From NCBI GenBank assembly GCA_017523995.1, contig JAFWUX010000115.1, positions 1 to 44,926 on the forward strand: DNA of 44,926 nt, given 5' to 3'. Each line of letters opens with the position of its first letter. The first letter of the stretch is position 1. The position numbers were made by a program, and so were the translations under genes. Origin of the DNA: Oscillospiraceae bacterium (GTDB lineage Bacteria > Bacillota_A > Clostridia > Oscillospirales > Ruminococcaceae). The notes below the pieces were generated by a model. It had not been told where the DNA came from. It did not search any database and worked only from the letters and a program-made list of their open reading frames with translations. Below are positions 28,215 to 36,316 of this stretch, one piece after another.

Positions 28215-29267
28215 TTACGAATGCTCTGCCGCTGCAATCTCATGCAGCGCTTCGGAGAACATCTCAGTTTTCGTCAGCAGCAGACCGTGCCGCGTATCCG
28301 AAAGCATATAAATCTTCTTGCGCGGCGCCTCCACGGTGTCATAGTATTCCTGTGCAAGCTCAAAGTTCACCGTGTAGTCTTTTTCGCCGTTAATGTTGTA
28401 ATAGGGCATCTCAAAGGTACTGTTGCCGCGCAGTGAGAAGTGCTGAAACTCCTCGGATTCAAAGAACGCCCGATAGAGACTGCCGTCATTGCTGAAAAAT
28501 GTTTTCCAGTCGCCGAGCGAGTAGTAGGGATTATAGAGCATCGCGTGCGCGGCATTGAAATCGACCTTGTCATCAATATCCGCATAGCCGTATCTGGCGA
28601 GCAGCGCGGCTTTTGCCTTGGCGTGATCGGTGCTGAGCTGCCCGAGCAGCGCCTTTCCCTCGGGATCGGTGCCGACCCATTTCTTTACAGCTTCTTCAAA
28701 GCGCTTCTCATTCTCCTGCCAGTCCACAAGCTGCCCGACGCCGATGAAGCAGTCATAGTATTCCGGATATGCCTGCGCGAGCTTTGCGCCGAAATAGGAA
28801 CCCCATGAATGACCGAGCAGCGTGATTTTGTCCACATTCAGATATTTGCGCAGATACTCTGTCATCTCTTTGCCGTCCTGCATCATCAGGTCAAAGGTGA
28901 TCGGCGTGCTGTTCTGCTCGGGCGTATAGCTCTTGCCGCAGGCGCGCTGATCCCATGTCACAACCGTGTAGACATCCGACCACTTGCGCGTGACCGGCAT
29001 GATAAACGGGCTGACCGCGCTGCCGGGACCGCCGTGCAGATAGAGCAGCACCGGATTGTCCTTCTTCTGCCCGTAGATGTTGATCCACTGCTTTGTGCCG
29101 TTGATCCCGACATACATGCTCTCATTGATGCCGCCCTCGGGTACTTTGTTGTTTTTCTTCATCCTGACGGCGCGGATGCCGAGCAGCACCAGAATCAGAC
29201 CGATTACCAGTGCAAGGATAATCAGCAGCATCGTCAGACAGCCGTGTTTTTTCTTCCCTTGTTTCAT
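28215..29267 (-). CDS. Membrane-anchored alpha/beta hydrolase (proline iminopeptidase-like)
   Basis: The 350-aa product has a short basic N-terminus and one membrane segment (LTMLLIILALVIGLILVLLG, about residues 12-31), then an alpha/beta hydrolase domain. It shows the oxyanion motif HGGPG, WDQRACGKS, the nucleophile elbow GHSWGS, an acid in NGEKDYTV and the His in DTRHGL. HGGPG and WDQRGxGxS are typical of the prolyl aminopeptidase family (S33), so an exported peptidase is plausible, although the anchor and loose match leave an esterase open. The start at 29267 has GGAGAATTCT before it. It closes the gntR-ABC operon. Confidence 0.85.
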   Translation of the reverse strand: MKQGKKKHGCLTMLLIILALVIGLILVLLGIRAVRMKKNNKVPEGGINESMYVGINGTKQWINIYGQKKDNPVLLYLHGGPGSAVSPFIMPVTRKWSDVYTVVTWDQRACGKSYTPEQNSTPITFDLMMQDGKEMTEYLRKYLNVDKITLLGHSWGSYFGAKLAQAYPEYYDCFIGVGQLVDWQENEKRFEEAVKKWVGTDPEGKALLGQLSTDHAKAKAALLARYGYADIDDKVDFNAAHAMLYNPYYSLGDWKTFFSNDGSLYRAFFESEEFQHFSLRGNSTFEMPYYNINGEKDYTVNFELAQEYYDTVEAPRKKIYMLSDTRHGLLLTKTEMFSEALHEIAAAEHS

Positions 29268-29335
29268 AGAATTCTCCTTATGGTCGGCAGTGCCGCATGT
29301 TTCGCTGTAGACAACCGGCACCGCGCACTGCGCGG

Positions 29336-31189
29336 TTAGCAGTTCCAGAACTGATACATCTGGAAACAGACAATGGTCAGCGCCGTCACCGCATTGCCTG
29401 CGATGTTCAGCAGATACTGATACGAATGCGTGCGCTTCTGTTTTCCGGCGAACATCGTCACCGCAGAGGTCAGCGCCGCAAGGATACAGAGTGCAAGGCA
29501 GAGCATCTGCGTCACGCCTGCCGCAATCATCAGCGGCTTCGGGAATCCGTCTAGCTTCCGTCCGATGCTCGGCAGAATCACCACACTCAGGAACGATACG
29601 ATCTTTGCAATCTGCGCCGCCGAGATCACGGCGCCGCCCGTATAGGTTTCCGGACGGTTGTGCTTTCGCCGGATGCGCTTGATGCTGAGCAGAAAAACCG
29701 ATGCAACCGCCGCAACGATAAATGCAGCAAACAGCCCGATTTTCAGATTGTAATGCGGTGCCTCAACGAAATCCATGCTGCTCAAATGATAACATGCTCT
29801 GCCGTCCGGCAGCGTTTTCTCCTCTGCTGCCATGCCGTCAACCAGTATCACAGTTTCGCTGATTCTTGCTCTTCCGGAATCATTCACAGCATCGCTGTCT
29901 ATTGCATTCATATAGGGCATATAGGACAGCAGTCCGGCATGAAAATCACGCGAGGGCATATAGCTGCCTTTTTTCAGTTCCGGCTTCGGCGCATCATGAT
30001 CCACTATATCGTTCATATTCTGCATGCCGAAAACATGCCCGGTCATGCCCATTTCCGGATCCAGATCACGCATCGCGCACATGCCGACGATCCCGAACTT
30101 TGAAACCGGATCAAATACGAGAACAGAGCAAAAGCCGATTGTTGCGCCGTCATGCATGTAGATGCGGACGGCACCTTCATCCGTCCAGAAACCGTGACAG
30201 ACAGAGGGAATATCCGTATCGCCGTAACAGCCCGAGGGCGAAAGCATCTCCGCAAAGGTCTCCTGCTTTTCAAAGAGCGGACAGGGATCTTTGACGAGTG
30301 CCTGCCCGTAGGTCACAAGATCCTGTATGGTGCCGGTCGCAGAGCCTGCCGGATAAAGGCTGCAATATCCGATGCAGTCACCCTTTGATTCGGCAATCTC
30401 CATCAATCTGAGCTTATAGCATTTGATTTTTCTGCGCTGCTCCTGCACCCACGGGTTATCGCTGTAATCCGGCGCGATCGCCGTGTGCTTCATGCCGAGC
30501 GGCTCGAAAATATGCGCGCGGACATAATCGCTGAATGATTCGCCGCTGATGCACTCGACAATATAGCCTGCAAGCGCTGCGCCCCAGTTGGAATACGATG
30601 TCACCTCGCCCGGGCGGTGTACCTGCGCAGGCTCAGCTGCCTGCAAAGCATCTCCGAGCGGCAGAATATCCGCCGGATCGTAAACAAAGAGCGGCGCATA
30701 CTGCTCACAGAAGCCTGCATTGTGGTTCATCAGATTCAGCATCGTGATCGGATCATCGTAGGAAAGGTGCCGGAGGAAATTCTCAGGCAGATAGCCGCGG
30801 ATATCGGCATTGAGGTCAATTTTGCCCTGCTCCCGGAGCTGCATCACGCTCACCCATGTCAGCGTTTTCGTGATGCTGCCCCATTCAAAGACGGTGTTTT
30901 CATCCGCCGGAATCTCCGCCTCAACATCGGTATAGCCTTCCCAGTCCATCCGGAGCACCTGATCGCCATAGAAAATTGCAGATGCACTTGCGCCCCATTT
31001 CCGTTCGATGCCGCGTTCCGCTTCATCCTGCGAAATGGTATTCTGCGCATGTTCCCATGAGGTAAACGGCTTGCCGGAGGGGAAAATGATCGCATCTTCC
31101 TTTGCCGCAGCAGCCGGAACACTCAGCGCCGTGCAGAGAATGCCTGCCGCGCAGCAGAATGCTGTCAGCTTTTGTATGATTGTTTTCAT
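29336..31189 (-). CDS. Secreted/membrane serine hydrolase, beta-lactamase family (CubicO-like)
   Basis: The 617-aa product has a signal peptide (AFCCAAGILCTALSVPAAAA), then a class C-type penicillin-binding fold: SITK (the SxxK motif; catalytic Ser and Lys, near residue 100) and YSNWG (YxN). The C-terminal 150 residues carry about four membrane segments (such as FAAFIVAAVASVFLLSIKRI). Such proteins act as carboxypeptidases, esterases or D-amino-acid-related hydrolases rather than antibiotic resistance enzymes; the substrate is unknown. AAGGAGG lies 8 bases before the ATG at 31189. It sits between ABC permease genes and the alpha/beta hydrolase, which suggests peptide or cell-wall handling. 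Confidence 0.85.
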   Translation of the reverse strand: MKTIIQKLTAFCCAAGILCTALSVPAAAAKEDAIIFPSGKPFTSWEHAQNTISQDEAERGIERKWGASASAIFYGDQVLRMDWEGYTDVEAEIPADENTVFEWGSITKTLTWVSVMQLREQGKIDLNADIRGYLPENFLRHLSYDDPITMLNLMNHNAGFCEQYAPLFVYDPADILPLGDALQAAEPAQVHRPGEVTSYSNWGAALAGYIVECISGESFSDYVRAHIFEPLGMKHTAIAPDYSDNPWVQEQRRKIKCYKLRLMEIAESKGDCIGYCSLYPAGSATGTIQDLVTYGQALVKDPCPLFEKQETFAEMLSPSGCYGDTDIPSVCHGFWTDEGAVRIYMHDGATIGFCSVLVFDPVSKFGIVGMCAMRDLDPEMGMTGHVFGMQNMNDIVDHDAPKPELKKGSYMPSRDFHAGLLSYMPYMNAIDSDAVNDSGRARISETVILVDGMAAEEKTLPDGRACYHLSSMDFVEAPHYNLKIGLFAAFIVAAVASVFLLSIKRIRRKHNRPETYTGGAVISAAQIAKIVSFLSVVILPSIGRKLDGFPKPLMIAAGVTQMLCLALCILAALTSAVTMFAGKQKRTHSYQYLLNIAGNAVTALTIVCFQMYQFWNC

Positions 31190-31202
31190 GCTGCACGCCT
31201 CC

Positions 31203-31988
31203 TTACAGTTCCTTGTCATCGTATTCCAGCACTGCAGCGGTGTAGTGATATGCCGCCAGACCGAAGCCTGCCGAAATCCCGATCAGCCACATCACCAGAC
31301 CGTTTCCGAGTTTCAGCAGCGCCATGAAAATGCTGCTCAGACCCTCGAGCACGCTCATGAAAAATTTGAATGCCGGCATACCGATCAGCAGCATCACAAG
31401 CTCAAAGAGCATGATAACCGCAACCGGCAGCAGAATCTTTTTGCCGATTCTGCGCAGGGTGCCCTCAGCCGCAGCCGTGTCACCCTCACGGAAATATTTG
31501 CGCAGTCCCTTTGCCTGCCGTCCCATGCAGAACAGAAACACCAGCGCGAACAATCCCTGATAAAAGCCGCGCAGGGTGAGCGATTTCGCCAGCGTCGGCA
31601 TCAGCACGCTGAAGATATCCTCGTAAAATCCGCTTGTCAGGAAGATATGAATCCTGCACGAAAGCATCATCACGGCAAAGCTGAATGCACTGACCGCAAG
31701 CAGCAGCGCCGTCAGCAGCAGAAAGCGCGCCGAAACAACCTCCTTCCGTGCAACCGGCAATACGGTGAACACACGCGACGAATGCGCGGATTCCTCTGTC
31801 CGGAACAGCAGCCCCGGAAACATGCCGGAGACAATCATCATGCAGATCAGCATGATCGCCGGTTCGATCAGAATCGCACCGGCAGCGCCGATGACAAGCA
31901 GCAGAATCATCACCGGAATCATCCGCTTCTGCCTGCCGCTCAGCGCAATCAGATCGAGCCGGATCAGTTTTTGAATCGTTTGTGTCAT
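31203..31988 (-). CDS. ABC-2-type transporter permease, second subunit
   Basis: The 261-aa product has about six hydrophobic segments (such as MIPVMILLLVIGAAGAILIE and LLLTALLLAVSAFSFAVMML) and the beginning QTIQKLIRLDLIAL, similar to the other permease's KNYLNLMRFDLITA. The two are thus related half-transporters serving one ATPase. GGGGGG lies about 6 bases before the ATG, 15 bases after the upstream gene stop. Substrate unknown. Confidence 0.8.
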   Translation of the reverse strand: MTQTIQKLIRLDLIALSGRQKRMIPVMILLLVIGAAGAILIEPAIMLICMMIVSGMFPGLLFRTEESAHSSRVFTVLPVARKEVVSARFLLLTALLLAVSAFSFAVMMLSCRIHIFLTSGFYEDIFSVLMPTLAKSLTLRGFYQGLFALVFLFCMGRQAKGLRKYFREGDTAAAEGTLRRIGKKILLPVAVIMLFELVMLLIGMPAFKFFMSVLEGLSSIFMALLKLGNGLVMWLIGISAGFGLAAYHYTAAVLEYDDKEL

Positions 31989-32003
31989 AGCAGTCCCCCC
32001 CTG

Positions 32004-32705
32004 TCACAGCTCACGCGGCGCAACTTTTTTGACCGTGCCTGCACAGAATGCCGCACAGATGCCCGCCGCAATCAGATGCAGAACCGCATAGAGCGCGAGC
32101 TTTCCGCCGGCGGATTCCGGCAGCAGCTTCCAAAGCTGCGCAAATGACGGCAGAATGTGTACATGCATCAGCAGCCAGATCAAAAGCCCCGCTGCGATGA
32201 TGCCGGCAAATGTATAAATCATCGCCTTCATCTCGTTTGCCTGCCCGCAGACCCAGTGCACCGCCTCCACAAAGGAAAGCGCCGCAAGCATGAACACGAA
32301 CATCAGCACACAGTACATCAGCAGCGAGCCGATCCCGATTTCAAAGGCGTTTTCAAAGCGGTAGATATGCAGCATCTCGGAGAAAGCGCCGATCAGGAAT
32401 GCCGCCAGTTCGCAGAATAACATGCTGACTGCGATCAACAGAAACCGCGCCTGAATGACCGTGCGCATCTGCACCGGCAGGATGCCGTAGAGCTTGTTGA
32501 AATTGTATTTTTCCGCAGCGCCCTGCAGCGGCGCGATCAGCAGAACTCCACCGATATACAGCGCAATCGAGATCAGCGGAACGCCGAGAAACACCAGAAT
32601 CAGATACGCAGCGGCAATCAGCAGCGCCGCCGCAGCCGGACGGTTTCCGGCGGAACAGACTGCGGTGATGAGATCAAACCGCATCAGGTTCAGATAATTC
32701 TTCAC
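32004..32705 (-). CDS. ABC-2-type transporter permease, first subunit
   Basis: The 233-aa product begins at a GTG (32705) with GGAGG 6 bases upstream: KNYLNLMRFDLITAVCSAGN. The open frame extends further 5' but there only shadows the ATPase gene. About six membrane segments follow (for example PAAAALLIAAAYLILVFLGV; AGIIAAGLLIWLLMHVHIL). It overlaps the ATPase gene end by 32 bases, so translation is coupled. With its sister permease it probably forms the channel of an exporter in the YtrA-regulated class. Confidence 0.8.
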   Translation of the reverse strand: MKNYLNLMRFDLITAVCSAGNRPAAAALLIAAAYLILVFLGVPLISIALYIGGVLLIAPLQGAAEKYNFNKLYGILPVQMRTVIQARFLLIAVSMLFCELAAFLIGAFSEMLHIYRFENAFEIGIGSLLMYCVLMFVFMLAALSFVEAVHWVCGQANEMKAMIYTFAGIIAAGLLIWLLMHVHILPSFAQLWKLLPESAGGKLALYAVLHLIAAGICAAFCAGTVKKVAPREL

Positions 32706-33558
32706 GGTGCGCCTCCTTTGCAATATAAACCAGAATCTCGTCGATATTGGCTTTTTCGGTCGCAAGCGAATCGGGCACCTCATCGAGATACTGTGTATCG
32801 AGCATGGTCTCGAAGCCGTTGCGGTAGGCGTGGAATCCGATGCACTTTTTCCGCAGCGCATCCGGCAGATCGTCCTCCGCGCCCTTGAGCAGCACATATT
32901 TGCTGTCGAGCTCATCCTTTGTGCCCGTGAACCAGACCTTGCCGCCGTGCAGCATCGTGATGTAATCCGCGACGCGCTCCACATCCGCCGTGATATGCGT
33001 TGAGAACAGCACGCTGTGTTTTTCGTCCTCGATATACTCCGCAAGGATATCGAGCAGCTCATCGCGCGCGACGGGATCGAGTCCGCTTGTCGGTTCATCA
33101 AGGATCATCAGCTCCGCATCGTGCGAAAGCGCAACCGCGATCATCAGCTTCATCTTCATGCCCTTGGAAAATGTCCCGACCGCCTTGTCCTCCGGCAGCC
33201 CGAACTGTTTGATTCTGCTGTGAAAAACCTTTGTATCCCACGCAGCATAAAACGGCATCAGCTGCTTTTCGATCTGATTGACGCTCAGATGCTCCGCAAG
33301 ATAAAGACTGTCAAACACCACGCCGAGCCGCTGCTTGATCGCAACAGAATCGCTGACGCTGTCGAGCCCGAAAATGCTGATTTTGCCGCTGTCGATCTTT
33401 GCCATATCGAGAATCGAGCGGATCGTTGTGGTCTTGCCGGAACCGTTCTCGCCGACAAAGCCCATGATATAGCCGCGCGGGAGCGAAAAGCTGACATCCT
33501 TCAGGGCAAAATCCGGATAGGCTTTGTTCAGCTTTTTGATTTCCAGAATATTCTCCAT
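32674..33558 (-). CDS. ABC transporter ATP-binding protein, GntR-operon type
   Basis: The 294-aa product has Walker A GENGSGKTT (near residue 38), a variant signature FSKGMKMKLMIAVAL (instead of LSGGQ), Walker B LMILDEPTSGLD and the switch His in LFSTHI. The FSKGM signature is usual in the BcrA/YtrB-type ATPases that pair with ABC-2 permeases and a GntR repressor. It starts 2 bases after the repressor stop. It would power export of, or detoxification from, a peptide or cell-wall-active compound; the substrate is not visible. Confidence 0.92.
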   Translation of the reverse strand: MENILEIKKLNKAYPDFALKDVSFSLPRGYIMGFVGENGSGKTTTIRSILDMAKIDSGKISIFGLDSVSDSVAIKQRLGVVFDSLYLAEHLSVNQIEKQLMPFYAAWDTKVFHSRIKQFGLPEDKAVGTFSKGMKMKLMIAVALSHDAELMILDEPTSGLDPVARDELLDILAEYIEDEKHSVLFSTHITADVERVADYITMLHGGKVWFTGTKDELDSKYVLLKGAEDDLPDALRKKCIGFHAYRNGFETMLDTQYLDEVPDSLATEKANIDEILVYIAKEAHREELSEPDAV

Positions 33559-33560
33559 GA

Positions 33561-33932
33561 TTATTCCTCCATGAATCTCCGCAGTGCAGCAGCGATCTCA
33601 TCGTCAGATAGTCCTGCGTTTCTGCCGCTTGAGACGGCGCGTTCGAGCGCCTCCTCCATGTCGCAGAGCATCCGCTCGCGCAGCAGCTCATTGTTCCGCG
33701 GCGCGACAAAATACCCCTTGCCCGCAACGGAGATGATGAACCCCTCGTCCGCAAGATCGTTGTACACTCTTGTTGTCGTGATGACACTGATTTTCAGATC
33801 TCTCGCGAGCTGCCGGATCGAAGGCAGCTGCTCGTTCTCCTCCGTTTCGCCCTCGAGGACCTGCGTCCGGATCTGCTCCTCGATCTGTTCATAGATCGGC
33901 ACATCGGACTTGTTTTTGATATAGATTTTCAT
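33561..33932 (-). CDS. GntR-family (YtrA subfamily) transcriptional regulator
   Basis: The 123-aa product opens KIYIKNKSDVPIYEQIEEQI, then the winged-HTH core LPSIRQLARDLKISVITTTR and YNDLADEGFIISVAGKGYFV, and ends with a short helical dimerisation tail. Length and lack of an effector domain identify the YtrA branch, which represses its own ABC operon and responds to cell-envelope stress in known cases. AGGAG lies 7 bases before the ATG at 33932. The perfect 11-base-arm palindrome just upstream overlaps the promoter and is its probable operator. Confidence 0.9.
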   Translation of the reverse strand: MKIYIKNKSDVPIYEQIEEQIRTQVLEGETEENEQLPSIRQLARDLKISVITTTRVYNDLADEGFIISVAGKGYFVAPRNNELLRERMLCDMEEALERAVSSGRNAGLSDDEIAAALRRFMEE

Positions 33933-33945
33933 AGCGCGCTCCTGT

Positions 33946-33981
33946 GTTATACTGTACATGTTTCAGTATATACAGTATAAC
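33946..33981. promoter_or_regulatory. GntR operator palindrome
   Basis: GTTATACTGTA (33946-33956) and TACAGTATAAC (33971-33981) are perfect 11-base inverted arms with a 14-base spacer. They overlap the -10 of the leftward promoter and lie just before gntR, so autorepression is likely. Confidence 0.8.
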
Positions 33982-34003
33982 ATACATGCAACGCTTTGTC
34001 AAC
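33974..34003 (-). promoter_or_regulatory. Promoter of the gntR-ABC operon
   Basis: Minus-strand TTGACA (34003-33998) and TATACT (33979-33974) with an 18-base spacer. The -10 is inside the right arm of the operator. Confidence 0.7.
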
Positions 34004-34136
34004 CCCTTTTTCCATATTTTTTGAATTCGTTTGATTTACGTGCAGATACGTCATTTTCAGATCACTCGCAAACAAAAAACCGCATACAAGCAGCAGATTT
34101 TGCATCGCACCGCGCATATACGGATATATACAGTCA

Positions 34137-34168
34137 AAGCCGCCCCGATCATCTGACCGGAGCGGCTT
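34137..34168 (-). terminator. Probable terminator of the aspartokinase gene
   Basis: AAGCCGCCCCGATCATCTGA / CCGGAGCGGCTT forms a stem of about 11 pairs. On the minus strand the sequence after it is TGACTGTATATAT, a weak tract. The remaining 34004-34216 has no gene. Confidence 0.5.
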
Positions 34169-34216
34169 CGTACTATCTTATCAGAAAAACGGGATCCCTT
34201 AGGGAAAGGCAGCGCT

Positions 34217-35581
34217 TTACTCCGCGGATTCGTTCACGGTGCTGTTGACGAACATGTCATAGATCCGGCGGACAGCTTCTTCAAAGTCGCCGTCCAGCAG
34301 ACCGATGATGATATTCAGCTCGCTGGAGCCCTGATCAATCATCTTGACATTGATGCGTGCATGTGCAAGCGCTGCGAAGATTCTCGCAGCCGTACCGCGT
34401 GTTCTGCGCATGCCTCTGCCGACAACTGCCAGCAGCGAGATTCCGTGCTCGAGCTCACAGGAATCCGGCTCAACCGCCTTGCGGATGCGCGAAAGAACGG
34501 TCTTTTCTCTGCCCTTGATGGTCTCCTCGGCAAGGATGATCGTCATGGTATCAATACCGGAGGGCATATGCTCAAAGGAGATGCCCATATCCTCGAGAAC
34601 GGAAAGCACCTTGCGGCAGAAGCCGAGCTCCGCGTTCATCATCGCCTTCTGGATATTGATTGCACAGAAGCCCTTTTTGCCCGCGATACCGGTGATCGTG
34701 TAGCCGGTCTGAGCATCGGAATCTGCGCTGTCGCCGGAGACAATCAGCGTGCCGGGCGCAGAGGGATCATTTGTGTTGCGGATATTGATCGGGATGCCTG
34801 CCGCGCGAACCGGGAAGATCGCATCCTCATGCAGCACGGTTGCGCCCATGTAGGAAAGCTCACGCAGCTCCTCATAGGTGATCGTGTTGATGACAGCCGC
34901 ATCCTTGACAATGCGCGGATCAGCGACGAGCACGCCGGAGACGTCGGTCCAGTTCTCGTAAATCTCCGCACGGACTGCTCTTGCGACGAGCGAGCCGGTG
35001 ATATCGGAGCCGCCGCGCGAGAATGTGATGATCTCGCCGTTCGGACCGGCACCGTAGAAGCCCGGAATGACCGCATAGGGCGTTTCAGCGAGCTTTTCGC
35101 GCAGGAGCATCATGGTCTCGGTCATCTGCAGCGCGCCGCTCTCATTGAAGCAGATCACATCTGCCGCATCAATGAACGGGAAACCGAGATACTCTGCGAG
35201 CAGCATGCCGTTGAGATATTCGCCGCGGCTTGCTGCGAAATCTCTGGTTGCGCCCTCCTTGAGGCGGAACGCGATCCGGTCGAGCTCATCGGTCGGATCA
35301 AAGCTCAGTCCGAGATCCTTTGCGATCTCAAGATAGCGGCTGCGGATCTGGCTGAGCGGCTCGGAGAAATCCTTGCCCTCAGAGGCAAATCTCTGGCAGG
35401 TGTAGAGCATATCGGTGATTTTTGTATCTTCAGAAAAGCGCTTACCCGGCGCCGACGGCACAACATAGCGGCGCTCCGGATCGGCGGTGATAATCGCCTT
35501 GACCTTTTTGAACTGACCGGCATCCGCAAGCGAGCTTCCGCCGAATTTGACAACTTTGCTGTTCATCTGAACCTCTGACAT
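34217..35581 (-). CDS. Aspartate kinase
   Basis: The 454-aa product is a monofunctional aspartokinase: KVVKFGGSSLADAGQFKKVK (the KFGGTS-type nucleotide motif), the FSRGGSDITGSL motif, and two C-terminal ACT domains from about residue 305 (FCAINIQKAMMNAELGF; NVKMIDQGSSELNIIIGLLD). It phosphorylates L-aspartate, the first step to lysine, threonine and methionine, and the ACT domains allow feedback control. The ATG at 35581 has AAGGA 10 bases upstream; an in-frame ATG at 35566 after AGAGG is an alternative. It stands alone, upstream of the gntR operon. No lysine riboswitch is evident in the 229-base leader. Confidence 0.93.
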   Translation of the reverse strand: MSEVQMNSKVVKFGGSSLADAGQFKKVKAIITADPERRYVVPSAPGKRFSEDTKITDMLYTCQRFASEGKDFSEPLSQIRSRYLEIAKDLGLSFDPTDELDRIAFRLKEGATRDFAASRGEYLNGMLLAEYLGFPFIDAADVICFNESGALQMTETMMLLREKLAETPYAVIPGFYGAGPNGEIITFSRGGSDITGSLVARAVRAEIYENWTDVSGVLVADPRIVKDAAVINTITYEELRELSYMGATVLHEDAIFPVRAAGIPINIRNTNDPSAPGTLIVSGDSADSDAQTGYTITGIAGKKGFCAINIQKAMMNAELGFCRKVLSVLEDMGISFEHMPSGIDTMTIILAEETIKGREKTVLSRIRKAVEPDSCELEHGISLLAVVGRGMRRTRGTAARIFAALAHARINVKMIDQGSSELNIIIGLLDGDFEEAVRRIYDMFVNSTVNESAE

Positions 35582-35620
35582 AGAAAAAGCATCCTTTCCT
35601 GATATAAAATTCCAGATACT

Positions 35621-35649
35621 ATTATAGTCGATTTTGCCGAAAAAATCTA
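35621..35649 (-). promoter_or_regulatory. Likely aspartokinase promoter
   Basis: Minus-strand TATAAT (35626-35621) lies about 40 bases before the ATG; the -35 at 17 bases is only TAGATT. The rest of the gap 35650-35810 shows no feature. Confidence 0.45.
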
Positions 35650-35810
35650 TTGACGGGATTTACAAAGTTTGCAGTCTGGAACTGCACTTTTTGTGCATAC
35701 ATATGTACGTGTGCCGCGTACAACAGATAGAGCCGCCGGAGACGGACAGGCTGGACATCATCCGCCGCAAAATGGCAGATCGCGCCGCGGATCGCAGCGC
35801 TTATCAACAA

Positions 35811-36278
35811 TCACGAGGATTTCCGCGGCTTATTGAGATCATCGGTATCGAGCATCACAGTGAACGGACCGTCATTGTGCAGCGCAACATCCATATGCGC
35901 ACCGAACACGCCGCATTCCACCTGCGGGATCACCGCGCGGCACTTATCCAGAAACAGCTCATAGAGCCGGTTTGCCTCATCGGGCTTTGCCGCATGCGAA
36001 AAGCTCGGGCGCGTTCCCTTGCGGCAGTCCGCGCAGAGCGTAAACTGCGAGATGATGAGCAGCGCGCCGCCGACATCCTGAATGCTGCAGTTTGTTTTGT
36101 CATCCGCATCCGCAAAGATGCGCAGCTTCAGGAGCTTTTCGGTCAGCTGCGTGACCTCCTGCTCCGTATCGGTTTCCGTCACGCCGAGCAGCACGAGCAG
36201 TCCTTTCCCGATCGCGCCGACTGTTTTTCCCTCTACTGTGACGGATGCCTCCGTCACACGCTGGATCAATGCACGCAT
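35811..36278 (-). CDS. dtd: D-aminoacyl-tRNA deacylase (D-Tyr-tRNA deacylase)
   Basis: The 155-aa product matches the DTD family from its opening RALIQRVTEASVTVEGKTVG through GLLVLLGVTETD, the catalytic-region motif SQFTLCADCRKGTRPSF and the C-terminal NDGPFTVMLDTD. It removes D-amino acids wrongly attached to tRNA. The cross-dimer Gly-Pro motif reads NDGPFT where NxGPVT is usual, a conservative-looking V to F change. The ATG at 36278 has GGAAAGGAAG before it; the longer frame has no start signal. It is the last gene of the run that includes metH. Confidence 0.92.
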   Translation of the reverse strand: MRALIQRVTEASVTVEGKTVGAIGKGLLVLLGVTETDTEQEVTQLTEKLLKLRIFADADDKTNCSIQDVGGALLIISQFTLCADCRKGTRPSFSHAAKPDEANRLYELFLDKCRAVIPQVECGVFGAHMDVALHNDGPFTVMLDTDDLNKPRKSS

Positions 36279-36316
36279 AAAATCTTCCTTTCCGTATAAA
36301 ATCTTTGAACCGCAGA

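Noticed and set aside
34361..35578. A 405-residue plus-strand open frame
   Set aside because: Antisense shadow of the aspartokinase gene.
35582..35810. Lysine riboswitch before aspartokinase
   Set aside because: The leader is about 50 bases from promoter to ATG and no riboswitch-like junction or terminator can be drawn.
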